Assembly (NCBI RefSeq): GCF_010389155.1 | Contig: NC_057761.1 | Location: 53,256,587-53,320,586, forward strand | Source: Erigeron canadensis | Taxonomy: Eukaryota > Streptophyta > Magnoliopsida > Asterales > Asteraceae | DNA length: 64,000 bases | Direction of reading: 5' to 3' | Shown here: positions 1 to 12,779 of the stretch, piece after piece | Numbering within the stretch: position 1 is the first letter of the stretch | How the letters are laid out: every line of letters begins with the position of its first letter | The notes under the pieces: model-generated | The model's input: the letters and a program-made list of their open reading frames with translations, nothing else | Told to the model about the DNA's origin: nothing | The model's database searches: none | Program-made: the position numbers and the translations under genes

Positions 1-417
1 AATTATAAAAATAAAAAAACTACACCAAAAAGGAGAAAGAGGGAGGGAAACTAGTGGTTCTCACGGTTCTCTCCCATGTTTTGGTTCTCACATTAACCCT
101 ACCCTATATATACACACACATATTGTCTATATATATAAACTTAGGGAACTGTAAAGAGGACGAGCTTTAGCCAATTTATTTATGCCAGTATTTGACTTGA
201 GATCTTACAAGTATATCCATATCTAGTTCTTAAATTGAGCTCCAATCAAGCTTGCTAAGATAAGATTCATTACTAATGGATAAGTTCAAGAAATTCAAGC
301 TCTCATAGGAATTTCAAGTCTCAATGATGAGGGCTTGTCGAGATTTCAAATTGGTGATCAAGAAGCTTGAGCTCGTTTGCAGCTCAATTCAAAAAAACAT
401 ATAAAACTGTAGTGTAC

Positions 418-2610
418 CTTAGGTATGTTGTGCATTCTTAGCTTCTGCAAGAGATTTACAAAAGGTGAACAAGCCAGTAGTGCCTGAAGAGTTGCATTCA
501 AAAAGCACAGATTTCCTGAGTTGATCAAACCTCGAGGAAGTAACTCAGTTGCAGTTGTATGCAGCCCATTTGATGGAGCCAAAATATTCTTTTTGGTATC
601 ATTTATTTCCAGAGCTTCAAATGACCCGATTACCTGTTCTTGATTTGATGATGGTGAAGCCACAGCTTCTGTGTCACCAGCACTTTCAGGTACAAATGAC
701 ACAGGTAGTTCTGCATCCTTTTGTTTAGGTACTTTTATACCATTGCTAAAGGAAAGAGAACTTGGATCATGGATATCTCCATTTTTATGTACAGCTGAGA
801 CAAGATTTTGTGACGCTTTTGCTGTAGTACGAACAATTTCACCAATGTTCTTTTTCTTAATCAGATTTGATGGTTGGTGCTTGTTGGCGGTTTCTTTCTC
901 ACTTGGTCTGTTGTTGACGATACTCACAGATCTCAGAGTTGCAGCATCCAAAGAACCAAACATAAACTGTACATCATTTTCTTTTGGGCAACTCTGCAGA
1001 GATTTGACCTCGTCCTCCGTAAATGATCCAAACACAAACACCTAACAGTGATGAATAAGAAATATACATAATAGATAATAAGTTAAAATGTACTAATTAA
1101 AAAAAAAAAGATAGTTCTATAAGTAAAAGTGAAAAGTGAAACTTTTTAAAACAACTGTTAAGAAGTTCAAAAATCATCCTTGACATTCTAAGAACAGATG
1201 CCAATCTTAGCCGCAGAAAGAGAGTGATAAAATGCTTAAAAGTAATGATGTTTAGACATCTATTACATTAACACTAACTTGTTTGTTATATATAGACTTT
1301 TTTCAAGCACCAAGCACAGCAAGAAGTAGAATCAAGCGATTAGGGTGACATACTAAAATATATACTAATCGCCCTAATAGATAGAGTTATACCCTCGTTT
1401 ATCCGTAAAAATCAGTTAGTGCACACTGCACTGGTAAACTCATAGCCATCACCAAGTGGTCTAGCGGCAAGGAGTTGTGACTCGTGTGTCCTTCTGTAAC
1501 TTCTAAAAGCATTAAGACAATAATGCCGTATAATACTTTTCGGTAACTTCTCGATTTTGTTATTTGATCAGATAAAGAAAATAACACCCGAGCCAGATTT
1601 CCAGCTTGTCAAAAACAATTGAAGTTACAATCAAAAATAATTGAGAACACAAGGCAAAGAGCAGTAGAGTGAAAGACAAATGACGATCTATTTTCAGAAA
1701 GGTAAATAAGCATAAAAATATTTATATTTAGTCCAATTTAGGATATTTGTCCTGCAAATACAGAAGTTATTGACAATTGTTTCAGTTATGCTAGTTTCCA
1801 ACGTCAGGAGTGACAAAACTACTCGGCATAAAGTGTGTAAATAACTTCAAAAACTTTATACCAAACATCAGTGCACGACTAATAGAAACATATTAGTGTT
1901 TAAGTTAAGATCAATTATATGGAGAAAATCACCACAATTGGTACCAAATATCAAGTTGTAGTTCATTTTCCAGAATATAAACTTTGAAAAGACTATCACA
2001 CCAACCAAAGTGCATCCCTTTTAACTATACATAGAAGACTGTCACATCCTCTAAAAAGAAAAGTTAACAATCGCATCTTTGTGCACGGTAGACATTTTAT
2101 TGAATAAAACCAGGAATTATATAAAAAAAAAAAAAAAGAAAAGTTAACATTCACCTAAAACAGACGATGTGTCCATCATTCAGCAGATTCATATATCAAT
2201 AGAGACAGTAATATAACCTAAAATTTTACTACATGTCAACACGTTACTACTTATTTGTGCAAACCGGTCTTTTTGACGGAATCTTGAGAATTTAAACCTA
2301 CTGATTACATACATATTCATAACTATCACAGGAGATTAAAGTTTCACAGTCAAAACCTACCATTTTAGCTTCACTTCTTTGTGCTAAGTAAACCTTATGA
2401 TTAAGTAACAGTTTATAAATTAATGTACAAACTAAACCTAAATATAATAATCTAATCTAATAACTCAAAAACAATAATCAAAAAAAAAAAAAAAAAAGTT
2501 AAACCTAAGCTAAACATTAACTGAGCATCATATAAATAAGCAGAAACTAAACATATATAAACATAGAAAGAAAGGAGGAAAAGATGGGGAATTACGTTGC
2601 GATCAGTCAT
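418..2610 (-). CDS. UBP24: Ubiquitin carboxyl-terminal hydrolase, UBP24-like (5' part only)
   Basis: Two exons are visible. Exon 1 is only 15 nt (2596-2610, encoding MTDRN). Intron 1 spans 1042-2595, with donor GTAATT and acceptor TTAG. Exon 2 is 418-1041, beginning VFVFGSF and ending IPK before a GTACAC donor. Together they give 213 residues; the rest of the gene lies left of the window. After a low-complexity N-terminal part, residues about 174-190 form the USP-family Cys box (NSGNLCFLNATLQAL). The presumed catalytic Cys is residue 184. The His box is not in the window. The family removes ubiquitin from substrates by thiol-protease chemistry. The wording around the Cys box matches plant UBP24 best, from memory. 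Exon 1 was chosen because its phase joins exactly to exon 2 and gives the expected N-terminus. No lesion is seen, but completeness cannot be judged. Confidence 0.88.
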
Positions 2611-3258
2611 CTTATGAGCTCAAAAAGAAGCTGAGCAAGTGAAGAACATGATGGTGACGTGTAACAGAGGAGTGCCGTACAGTGGATGGATGATGATGAA
2701 GAAGCAGAACAGCAGTGGAAAACATATGAATGTAAAGTTTTAGTTGGTAATAGAAATATATATGTGTGTGTGAGTTTGTATGTATAATTGTGTGTATGTG
2801 AGTGTGATGTTTTTATGTGATGATGAAGGATGGATGGATGGATGGAGAATTAGGGTTTTTGTCTATATGGCCTTTTTTTCCTTTTCTTTTTTCTTCTTGT
2901 TGGCGATCGGAGGGGGGACAAAACTAGTTGGGGTTGAGTGAGCAAGTGATGGACCAAAGGAAATTTCTTAGTGATCAGGGTTTATAAATCTTACTACTAG
3001 TATATTTTTCTCAAATAAAATAGATAGATTTTTTTTTTTATGTAACAAAAAAGCTATATATTTTTTTAAAACCTTTTTAATCCATTTGATATTTGATTTT
3101 ATATAAATTTGGTTAGTTGGATCCGGTTTGAGGGAAACACTATATAGAAAATTGGTTTACCTTTTTCGGATTATAATTTTATAGTAATGGTTTTTGTTTG
3201 GGAATATTGGAAATTAGGTGGAATAGAACCAATTTGGTAATTTTATTATCATTCTTTA

Positions 3259-3699
3259 GAGCATCAAGTATGATAAGTCACTTCAGTACCATGTCAGTTT
3301 TCACAGTTTTACTGGAAAGACTATAGGCAACGGAGCCGACAACAACAATAGACATTAATTGCGAACCTCCTACTGAGTTATTTCAGGTGACGAATTTTTT
3401 TGGCAATCTTCAACGAGGACGAGAAAGAAATAAACTATTTCAAGTAATATCTATATATTACAGTACTATATAAATAACTTTTTATAGTTTTATGTATATA
3501 AAGAAAACAAGAAAGAAAAAAGAAAAAAAAAAACTGATGCCACTAAAAACAAGAGAACCAATAACGCCGGACATCGGCATGATTTTGAAGAATCTTAATG
3601 ATGAGTTCAGCGCCGGATGGGGGAGGGATGGAAGAGAGCTCGACGCCGATTGCCATGTAGATGTTCGGGATCGGCGTTCTCCTTTCATACCCTATGCTC
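3259..3699. mobile_element. Non-autonomous Harbinger-like element (441 bp)
   Basis: The element starts GAGCATCAAGTATGATAAG and its right end reads, in reverse complement, GAGCATAGGGTATGAAAGG, an imperfect terminal inverted repeat of about 19 bp. The 3-bp sequence TTA flanks both ends directly (3256-3258 and 3700-3702), the target-site duplication typical of PIF/Harbinger. The inside is GC-richer than its surroundings near 3550-3680. An open frame of 98 codons crosses it but shows no transposase or Myb-like motif, so I treat it as non-coding. Confidence 0.65.
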
Positions 3700-4011
3700 T
3701 TATAGAGTATAATTTGGTCCCGCTAAAATATTGGTTGCCCCGGCACTTGGGCTTCATGTTGACTATTATCGAGTCTGTGTTGTCTTGAATATATACTTTT
3801 ACGTTATCTACAAAAATGTCTAATTATTTTGTGTTCAGTAAATTGTATTTGTGTAAATCATGAAATATTGATTTTTTATAGTATGTATATTACAAATACA
3901 TCCCATATCTAAGTAAAACATATATTGATAGGAAATAGAATCATAGAAATGTATTCCACTCAGATTACTACCTTACTTCATTCAATGATATTATTTGAGT
4001 CAACTTATAAA

Positions 4012-4196
4012 CAGGGGCGGTACTAGAAAAAATTTCTAAATAAGGCAAATTTAAAAATCTGTGAAAAATAAATATAAAGAGGGTCAAAATGTTAGAAAAC
4101 TTTTAAAAATCAATGAAAAAATTAAAAATACATGGCAAAATCTAATTTTTGAGGGGAGCATTTGCCCCCTTTACCCCCCATGTGGTACCACCACTG
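4012..4196. mobile_element. hAT-like MITE (185 bp) with perfect 8-bp target duplication
   Basis: The left end is CAGGGGCGGTACTAG and the right end TGGTACCACCACTG, which pair as imperfect inverted repeats beginning CAG. The same 8 bp, CTTATAAA, lie directly outside both ends (4004-4011 and 4197-4204). CAG-type ends plus an 8-bp duplication are diagnostic for the hAT superfamily. It is too short to code. Confidence 0.85.
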
Positions 4197-5988
4197 CTTA
4201 TAAATATTGCATCATCTATGATTTGTCAAAAGAAATGCGTTGTTAACTTCTATATCACTAGAAACTTTCAAAAATGACACCGTTAACCTTTTCTTTTGTT
4301 TGTAATATGAGTGTTGATATGGAAGCCTAATATATGAACCTACGTATAAGCCTAATAACAAGATGTTGCCACCTGTATTATAATTAGAAAAACTAAAGTT
4401 TTGAATAATCATTTTCCGAATATGCCCTTCAAAAATAGTAAATCTATTTTCTTAGTACTATATTAATCATTTTCGTCAACAGTTATTCAAATTTACAGCA
4501 TTCCATAATCGATTTCTTTAACATATACATACAGGTTTTAGGTAAAATAAAACAGCTATTAAAATAAAACAAATAAAACAATAGATTTTTCTTCAGTGAT
4601 AATCACCGTACATCATGAAATTCATTGTACATCAATTGCTACGTCAATCTTCGTGCATCAATTTCACTATGATTTAAGGGTCAAGATTTTGTCTTATTTG
4701 TTTTACTTTAATACTTGTTTTACAATACCCAACCCCTATGCATACATATATAATAATTATTTAATAATTAAATATAATATATTAATATAATAAATATCTA
4801 ACATAAATTCAAGAAATGAATATATACACCAATTAAATTAATATATGTTACCAAAATGTCATGTTTTTAACAATTAGTAAATTTTATTATAATCTAATTG
4901 ATCATACTACATTACAATCATATCAACCATGGTGACTTTTTATGTGTAAAAAAAAGTAAAAAAATACAGCCGCAAAAACATTTTGTAGAACACATGAATA
5001 TATGGCAGTAACATAACATCTAATTTAATCATCTAATTTAATCGGATTAAACTTGACAAACGATATTTTTTAAAAGTTGATTTTAATCGCCACGTATAAA
5101 ATGTCACTATATTTCTTTCGAAGAGGAAGTAAAATACAATACAATGATTATTAAAAATACTTAATTAGGAATACCAGATTATGAGCACAGGCATGAGCTC
5201 CCAAAATACGTTCGAAGAATGAAAAATGACTTAGTTGACTTATTCAATCAAAGGGATATAATAGAAATTCCACAGTAAAATAATCAACACACTTAAATAA
5301 AGACATGTGTCATTACTTAAGTTTTTAAGCTTACTTAAGTTTTTAGACTAGTTTTTGGGTCTTTATTAATTTTCTTGTAACATATGGCCTATCTTATCCA
5401 AAGCAAATATTAAAATACGTTTTTTGTATGAGTATTTAAAAATGAGATTATTTGGTAATTTTTGTTTAGTTATTAACGTTTTGTTTCACTTTCCTTTTAC
5501 ATATTAAGTACAATATAGTCGGAGTTTTTCCTCCTACTAGGTATTAAGGGTGGGGGCTACTTAGCGCAAACTCGGTTAAGATAATGTAAGTTAAATTTCT
5601 TGTTGCGAACAAATGATTCACACCTTTTCAAAAAATTCTTTTCTTTTAAAAAAAAAACACAGTATAAAATATGTTTCCCTCCTTCTTTGCTTTGCTTTGT
5701 TTTGTTTTGCTTTGCTTTATCTTTATTTCCTTAAGTAAATACATTCGACATTTAAGTTTACATTATTAAATGTAATCATTTAATAAGTAGATTATGTTGT
5801 ATTATTGGAGCAATTAATTGTATCTCAGTTGATAACAATAGTCGAATCATGACAAGTCCACATCCTTTTAATTACATTCAGTTGTTGGAATTTTAGACAT
5901 GATAACTACTTAATAATACGAGTAATATTTTTATACTTTTGAATTTTGATGCAAAATATAGGTGAGATAATTTATCCACTTGCATATT

Positions 5989-6113
5989 ATCTATATTATA
6001 TTATAAATCATATAAGGTTTCAACTTTTAATTTCAACAATGTATATTTATATCTATATCTATATTATATTATAAATCAAATAAAGTTTTAACTTTCAATT
6101 TCAACAACGTACA
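5989..6113. repeat. Tandem duplication, period about 68 bp
   Basis: A unit starting ATCTATATTATATTATAAATC at 5989 is repeated from 6057 with a few substitutions; both copies end in a stretch rich in TTTCAACAA. Simple local duplication in AT-rich DNA. Confidence 0.7.
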
Positions 6114-6444
6114 CATAATAATACATGATGTACTATACATCAATGTCCAACAACTTTCAACTTTCATTTTCATCTCTCATCCATAAGTCATTTTAATTAT
6201 TTAATTCATTCGAAATCTTTTATTTAAAAAACCGTACATCGATAAATTATAAAAGTTATATGAGTGTTTTTAAATTTTCATGCTCTTTCATTAGAGATGT
6301 CATTCGATATACTTTTTGACAAATTTTTAAATCCGATGGCGGAGTCCGTACGACTAAGGTACTTGGCTATCACTTCCTAACTTATCACACTTTATGACCT
6401 ATCACGCCACCATCTCACCGCCGCAACGCGCGATTACTTCTCTC

Positions 6445-6655
6445 GTAAATTATAAGAGAAAAATGAATATGTGGCTATATATACTCAAGTTTAAATATAG
6501 ACTCTTTCACATACTAATTTTTAATATTTGTTGTATAATGACTAAATAATTAACCCCTCATGTTTCTTATGAATTGAAAAAATTAGTATGTGAAATATTT
6601 TATACTTAAGTTTATGTACATGACAACTACATATTCTTATTCGCTAAATTATAAA
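6445..6655. repeat. Foldback inverted repeat about 210 bp
   Basis: The left half (GAATATGTGGCTATATATAC, then TTTCACATACTAATTTTT) is matched in reverse complement by the right half (AAAAAATTAGTATGTGAAAT, ending CTACATATTC). The arms are about 70 nt around an A/T-rich loop near 6525-6570. It is probably a MITE. Exact ends and target duplication are not clear. Confidence 0.55.
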
Positions 6656-7584
6656 TATGTTTGGAATTTGTAAGATTTATTTAGTTGTCTTTTTTAGGTG
6701 ATGATTATATCATGCGACTTTCTTTGTTATTTTATTCGATGTATTTATATTAGTAACACGCTTCCAGGGACAAATATTCGTAAATGTTTATGTGGATAAT
6801 AATCAATGGTGATAAACCATTACCGTTCACCAATTGAATGAAAAAAGTTATATGGGCATCGACTAAATGTGTAAAGACTTTAGGGTGGAAGGAGTGGACA
6901 ACGAGATAGAGGATTTATGTCTCTATACTGGTGGTACCACCATCGTCTGTAATGATTTTATGGTTGAACAGGCTGTTGGGAAGGCTGGAAAGCCGTTGCT
7001 CATAAATAAAAAGAGATTTGTAAAGACTGGTTTGTTGTTTTGTATTAGGAGAAAAAAAGGGGACCATATATTGCTATACAACTTTCATGTCTTTTTATAG
7101 AAAATAATAATAAATTTGGGAGTCCTTTTAATGTAAAAGAATAATGAACTTGGGAAGGTTGAGAATTTATGGAACACCAATAAAGATGGATAAAAGGTTG
7201 GTCGAGAAAGTTAATAAGTTAGAATGAGTTGGATGAATATCATTGGAAGATTTTGGAAGAGTTAATTTTATCATAAACACCACTTTTAGTACGTTCAAGC
7301 AAATCCCACATAGACAAACCACGGGCTAAAGTGATCATTGGGGCCGTAGTGTTACATTCATAAATGGAGTGCTAGTAAACTACTAACATCGGTTTATTTT
7401 TAGAAAAATCATCTTCCAGTTAACTGTAGGGATCTTAGCTGCAGTTGTGTTGTTATAAAGGGGCAATTGTATATTTTTTGAAACTTGGGGTTAATATGAA
7501 AATTAGTTTTTGAAAGCTCTTTACAACTACAAGAACTTTTTATGCAGTTTGCTGCATATATGTTAACTCATTTTAAAAAAAAAA

Positions 7585-7741
7585 ATGCTAGATCTACAAA
7601 CAATTTACAAATAAATAGTTACAAACACATGTTTCATATGATGTGGACCAATCATTAAAATGAAAAAAAAATAAAAAAGAGAAAAAATAACTTGATTTGA
7701 TTGGTTGAAGATTTATTTGTAAACTTTGTAAAATCTAGCAT
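7585..7741. mobile_element. Short MITE with about 30-bp terminal inverted repeats
   Basis: The left end reads ATGCTAGATCTACAAACAAT followed by TTACAAATAAA. The right end in reverse complement is ATGCTAGATTTTACAAAGTT followed by TACAAATAAA. The 157-bp element is flanked by A-rich and T-rich DNA, so the target duplication cannot be read. Superfamily not assigned. Confidence 0.65.
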
Positions 7742-8333
7742 CTCTTTTTCAAATACACATGAAAATGAAAATACATTTAGAGTGCATTCTCGAGTTTTTT
7801 TTTTAAAGGATAGGAAAAGAAAGGATTGTAAAATTTCTTTATTTTGCATTTTTAAGTTTTTTTTTTAAAAGAAAGGAAAGGGGAAGAAAAGAAAAGAATG
7901 ATGTTTTTTAAGTAAAAACTTTCCTCAAATTTTTGGGAGGATTTGGATGGAAAACTTTTAAGTTATATGTATAATTACTAATTTACTCTTATTAATTAAT
8001 AACAATTTTATAGGAAAAAAGACATAATTGTAAAATTAATTATAACTTATTTCTCTTTCTTTTCTTTTCTTTCTATCTCAAGAATACTATTAATTTTGTA
8101 TTTTCTTTTATTTTCTTTAGTTTTTCATGTAACTCGAGAATGTCTTTTTGATATATACATTTTTTTCTTTTATTTCTTTATTTAATCTTTTCTTTTTTTA
8201 CCATTTAAAAAAAAAACTCGACAATCCAGTGTAGTTTAATCGATTAATAATAATGCGCATACTATGCCCGTTGGCTAAAGAATATTATACGGAGTATTAA
8301 CGAACTTTTGGATAGGACTGGAGGGAAAGAGAT

Positions 8334-11300
8334 ATGGCGTGTGCGTATATGCGCCATTGGACCGGCAGCCGGTCTCCGACGGTAGCTTCCGCCGCTCTTC
8401 CGGTGAATCCTAGGGTTCTGGTACTCGGCGGGACGGGTAGAGTCGGTGGTTCAACCGCCATCGCTCTCTCTAAACTCTCCCCTGACCTCCGCATCACCAT
8501 TGCTGGTCGCAACAGGTCTTACTTCTCACTTCCAAGTCAAATTCCCCAAAAAGTTGTTTAATAGTTCATGTCGAATTTAATTTAAATATATCTCCTGTAA
8601 TTTTACTATTGTGTGAGAGTTCATGTCGAATTTAATTTAAATATATCTCCTGTAATTTTACTATTGTGTGAGAGAGAGCGTGACATATTATATACGTATA
8701 AATTCAAATTAGTCTCCTTATTAGATAATTATTACATGTGTATTTACATTGTTTTAGTTTTGGTAGGATTTACTTAAGCAATTATATGTTTGACAATGGC
8801 GTCGAATCTGTTATCGCTAAAAAAAGTAAAAATATAGGTATAGGTGCATGGAAAAATGTATAATACTTGTCTCGTTTTCAAAGTTTATATATGTTGCTAT
8901 TGTATGTTTTTGGACCCCTTTCCATCAAGCAACATTTATTTTTGGTGATGCAGTTGTGACATCATAAAAAACGATACCACATCATCGATTTCCAAGTTAT
9001 AACAGTTCACACACATACAATAGATATGAATTCATGATTTGATACATACCATAGAGTTTTCAATAGTTAGAAACATACAATAGCAAAACAAGTCATTTAT
9101 AGTGTTTTGAAGGGTTATCGACTTATTTAGTGAAAAAGAATGCATTCTGGCCTGTTAGGATAAGATTATAAAGTTCCGAAGCAGGGTGTCGCCTCCAGAC
9201 GTTTAATAGCATGGCGTTACAAAACGAAACTTTGCTTCATTGCGTTTTACATGTTTCACTTATCTTCTCTTATTGAGAAGTAATCATCGACCCGCATAAG
9301 TGAAATTTTAGAGATCACTTTCAAGCCTAAATAATTGGGAGGATTTCTTAGTTTAAAGTTGCCCTAGATGTATTATGCTTGCCATTAATCATTATTACTT
9401 CTATGACATTTTATGCTGATGATATGTTACAGGGAAAAAGGTGATAGTATGGTTGCAACTCTTGGAAAGAATGCCGAGTTTGCTGAATTTGATATAAATG
9501 ATGCCAAATCACTGGAATCTGCTTTGGCTGGTGATTGAGTTTTTCAAAATTTATGCAAAATTGCATAATGTTGCATTACTTTTTTAGTACGCATAAATAG
9601 CTACATCTATACAAACATTCACTATCTGTCTCTGCAGACGTTGATCTTGTGGTACATGCTGCCGGGCCATTTCAGCAGACAGAGGATTGCAGAGTTCTGG
9701 AAGCTGCCATACAGGCTAAGGTGAGAACAAGGTAAATCTAATTCCATAATTTTCTTGAAGCTATAGTAATCGTTGGCTTTCAAACATGCCGAAGTGCAGA
9801 TTATTTTTTGTAGAATATGATTTAGCTTGACTCACCTTCAACTGCTGTCAGACAGCATATCTTGACGTGTGTGATGATACACATTATGCGTGGCGTGCAA
9901 AATCGTTTATGAACGAAGCACTGGCTGCAAAAGTTCCAGCTATAACTACTGGCGGAATCTATCCAGGAGTGAGCAACTGTATAAACCTAATTCAAGACAC
10001 CTATTTTTTTAAAAAAACATATTATTGAATAACTAAAGAACAATAGATTTTCATAGGACTGATACATTTATCTGCTTATCTTGACAGTGATGGCAGCAGA
10101 ACTAGTGCGTGTTGTAAAAAGTGAAAATAAGGGTGAGCCTGGAAGGCTGAGGTATTAACATGCTCCACATTTCATAACATTTGTTCCTTGGTAATAAAGC
10201 CATTATGATTTTGATTTCACATACTGTTATCCAAGAAATCTATAGCTGGCACAAGTTCATATATTTTTCATTATCCAAGAAATATATAGCTGGCACAAGT
10301 TCATATATCGTTTTACAATACTTAATATAAGCCATTAGCAGTTATAATATAATGATAATCTTGTCTCAGATTCTACTACTACACAGCAGGAACTGGTGGT
10401 GCCGGCCCGACAATATTAGCCACTAGTTTTTTACTTCTCGGGGAGGAGGTTATTGCATATAATAAAGGTCTGTTTAAAAGGGAACTTCTAAAATTGTGTG
10501 TTACGCTCCAGTTGTAAGGTTTATGATTTTTCATGATGCTAACCAGTAAGCAATTATCATGATAGGAGAAAAAATCAAGTTGAGGCCATATAGCGGAATG
10601 GTCAACATTGACTTTGGAAGAGGAATAGGGAAGAAAGATGTGTATCTCTTGTAAGTTTTATATTTCACCCTTCACATCTAACTGCAGACAGCCATGTTTA
10701 TAATATTTAATGGAATATGAAATCTTCTATATCTCATACATGGCATAGAAATGAACACTTGACCACATAATCTAGGGACTATGACTGCTAGCATACTCAT
10801 GTAAGCTTCTCTTTTTTCAGAAATTTGCCAGAGGTGACTAGTACACATCAGATTCTAGAAGTTCCAACTGTCAGTGCTCGCTTTGGAACTGCACCCTTTT
10901 TCTGGAACTGGGCGATGGATGCAATGACACGTTTCATTCCTTCTGTAAGATGTGCATGCGTAATTGCGTATACAACACTATGTTTTGTACATTACTTTTA
11001 GAAGTTGCAAAGTGGGCGGGTTAGGTAAGTTGGTTAATGAGTCAAGTGGGGTTCGGGTCAACATGTGTATTGTTTTTGTACTGGTCCAAATGGTAGAGCT
11101 GGGACTGGCACAGCACTCTCTGTCAGAAAATTTGTATTTGCTTATAAGTAATTAGTTTGTCTAATATTAGCATATGACTACACAATTATGTTGATTACAA
11201 TTCTAATTTAGTGTTATGAAAAAATGATTTAGAAGGTTTTATGCATTAAATTTATATACATTGGGCAACTATTGGGAGAGTTTCTTGCAATTTGGAGTTT

Positions 11301-12779
11301 GAAAACTTATACCTTTTATCCTAGAGTCATCCATAAATTGCTGGTTAACATATCACAAAGTGAAGAAGTCAAGAACTTCATGATTAAATTATACTTCAAT
11401 AGGCTCTCATACTAATTGTTCCCTTGCAATGTTATAGGAAGTCCTAAGAGACAGAAGCAAAGTACAAGAGATGGTTCGGTTATTTGATCCAGTGGTCCGT
11501 GTCATAGATGGCTATGCTGGAGAGCGCGTCTCACTGAGAGTAACTTACTTTCTTTTCCAACTTTGTCTCCATTCATAAGACGTTCATAGCCTCAATATAG
11601 TTACTGTAATTTTGTCGTCCTCATTATTTTTATTTTTATTTTTGTCTTTTGAGCAGGTTGATTTAGAGTGTTCAGGCGGACGTCATACAATTGGCATTTT
11701 CACTCATAAGAGACTCTCTGTGTAAGTCATCTTTTCCCTTGACTTCTTCTGAATGAATTGTTACGGTTAGTCGGTTCTGATTAAGGAGGAACGATTGCCA
11801 TTGTGTGCCAAAAACATCAAGAAAGAGGTTACAAATCCGGTGGGCATGACAGTGTAGGCATCAAGAGTGGGTGAATATGGATTGGTTTAGGGTGAACCGA
11901 CCAGCCACCATATTTTTGTCCACTTTTATGGAAATAAATAAATGTGGGTGAAAACGGATTGGTTCAGGGTGAAGTATTCTTATATATTGAATTCACAATC
12001 CCCTTTGCAGGGTGGGGGAGTATTTCACCCTGAACCAGGAATTTAGGGGTTCCCTTCACCATACTTTCTTTTTTATTATATTGAACGCCTTAGGTAGTTC
12101 GCAAGCATTTTTATGCAAGTTAGTTGACTTCTAACTCATTAAACCCATTTGGCCCTTTATCAATATAAATACAATCCAAATGAACCCATTTCAATATATA
12201 TGAGTTTGAAATTGCCTCTTCAATGCGTTGGAAGTTCACTGAACAATTGTATTTTGTGCGCATACATTCTTTCCAGATCAGTTGGTTATTCAACAGCTGC
12301 GTTTGCTCTTGCTGTTCTGGAGGGCAGCACACAAGCAGGCGTATGGTTTCCAGAAGAGGTACACATTACAGGCACATAAACACTTGCATGAACTTTATAA
12401 GTTTCCCTACGTTTATGATTTCCACTATTTGTATAGCCTGAAGGGATTGCCATTGAAGCTCGGGAACTTCTCCTTGAACGAGCTTCACAAGGAACAATCA
12501 ATTTTGTAATGCACAAGTAATATTCTTTCCTTTGCTTTTATAATGCAGAAGTCTAACAGACTGTCTAGTTCAATAAAGACAAAATTTTGCAGCAATTTAG
12601 TTTCCAGTTTGTAAATATACGTAGACCAACGTTGAATGGCCTTTTAAGCAAATTGATTTATAACAGGAAAAACTTTTCTGCAGAAAAACTACAATTATTT
12701 AATACTTTGATATATGTGCAGGTCTCCATGGATGGTGGAAACAAATCCAAAGGAGGTTGGACTTGGAATATATGTTTAA
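8334..12779 (+). CDS. Saccharopine dehydrogenase-like NAD(P)-binding protein, 13 exons, 415 aa
   Basis: Exons: 8334-8515, 9433-9530, 9638-9720, 9852-9978, 10088-10151, 10370-10467, 10566-10650, 10821-10944, 11438-11539, 11657-11721, 12277-12358, 12437-12516, 12722-12779. They total 1248 nt, all with GT-AG junctions and consistent phase, ending in TAA. Residues 28-39 form a Rossmann dinucleotide-binding loop (LVLGGTGRVGG), followed by VDLVVHAAGPFQQ and a GGIYPGVSN segment typical of the saccharopine dehydrogenase NADP-binding family. This is not the bifunctional lysine-degrading LKR/SDH. It resembles the single-domain plant protein represented, from memory, by At1g50450, whose substrate is not established as far as I know. 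The N-terminal 24 residues may be a short targeting region, but I cannot tell. Introns 1, 5 and 10 carry local duplications. The gene converges on the TPR/DnaJ gene, with 649 bp between stop codons. Confidence 0.92.
8563..8673. repeat. Perfect or near-perfect 55-bp tandem duplication in intron 1
   Basis: AGTTCATGTCGAATTTAATT begins at 8563 and again at 8618, and the copies stay alike through ATTGTGTGAGAG. The near identity indicates a recent duplication. It lies inside intron 1 and does not touch the splice sites. Confidence 0.9.
10227..10309. repeat. 44-bp tandem duplication in intron 5
   Basis: TTATCCAAGAAATCTATAGC at 10227 recurs at 10271 with small changes, followed in both by TGGCACAAGTTCATATAT. 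It lies wholly within intron 5 of the saccharopine-dehydrogenase-like gene. Confidence 0.85.

Larger units (their letters stand above)
2611..8333. other. Intergenic region between divergent UBP24-like and saccharopine-dehydrogenase-like genes
   Basis: This AT-rich stretch of about 5.7 kb holds no gene I can support. The first few hundred bases next to 2610 should contain the UBP24 promoter and 5' UTR. They include TG/TA-rich runs (about 2755-2815) and a short GGAT microsatellite (about 2825-2846). The rest contains the mobile and repeat elements listed separately (3259-3699, 4012-4196, 5989-6113, 6445-6655, 7585-7741) and CTTTG pentanucleotide repeats near 5690-5720. Short open frames here (for example 6867-7100) have no family signature. 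Confidence 0.7.

Noticed and set aside
671..1045. 124-codon plus-strand open frame
   Set aside because: It is antisense to UBP24-like exon 2, whose reading is clearly conserved; the plus-strand frame has no family signal.
1443..1500. tRNA-like phrase (TGGTCTAGCGGCAAGG)
   Set aside because: It resembles an A-box but no matching B-box, anticodon arm or acceptor stem follows; at best a SINE scrap.
5600..5720. Possible regulatory repeat (CTTTG)n
   Set aside because: Simple pentanucleotide repeat with no other signal; noted only as part of the intergenic entry.
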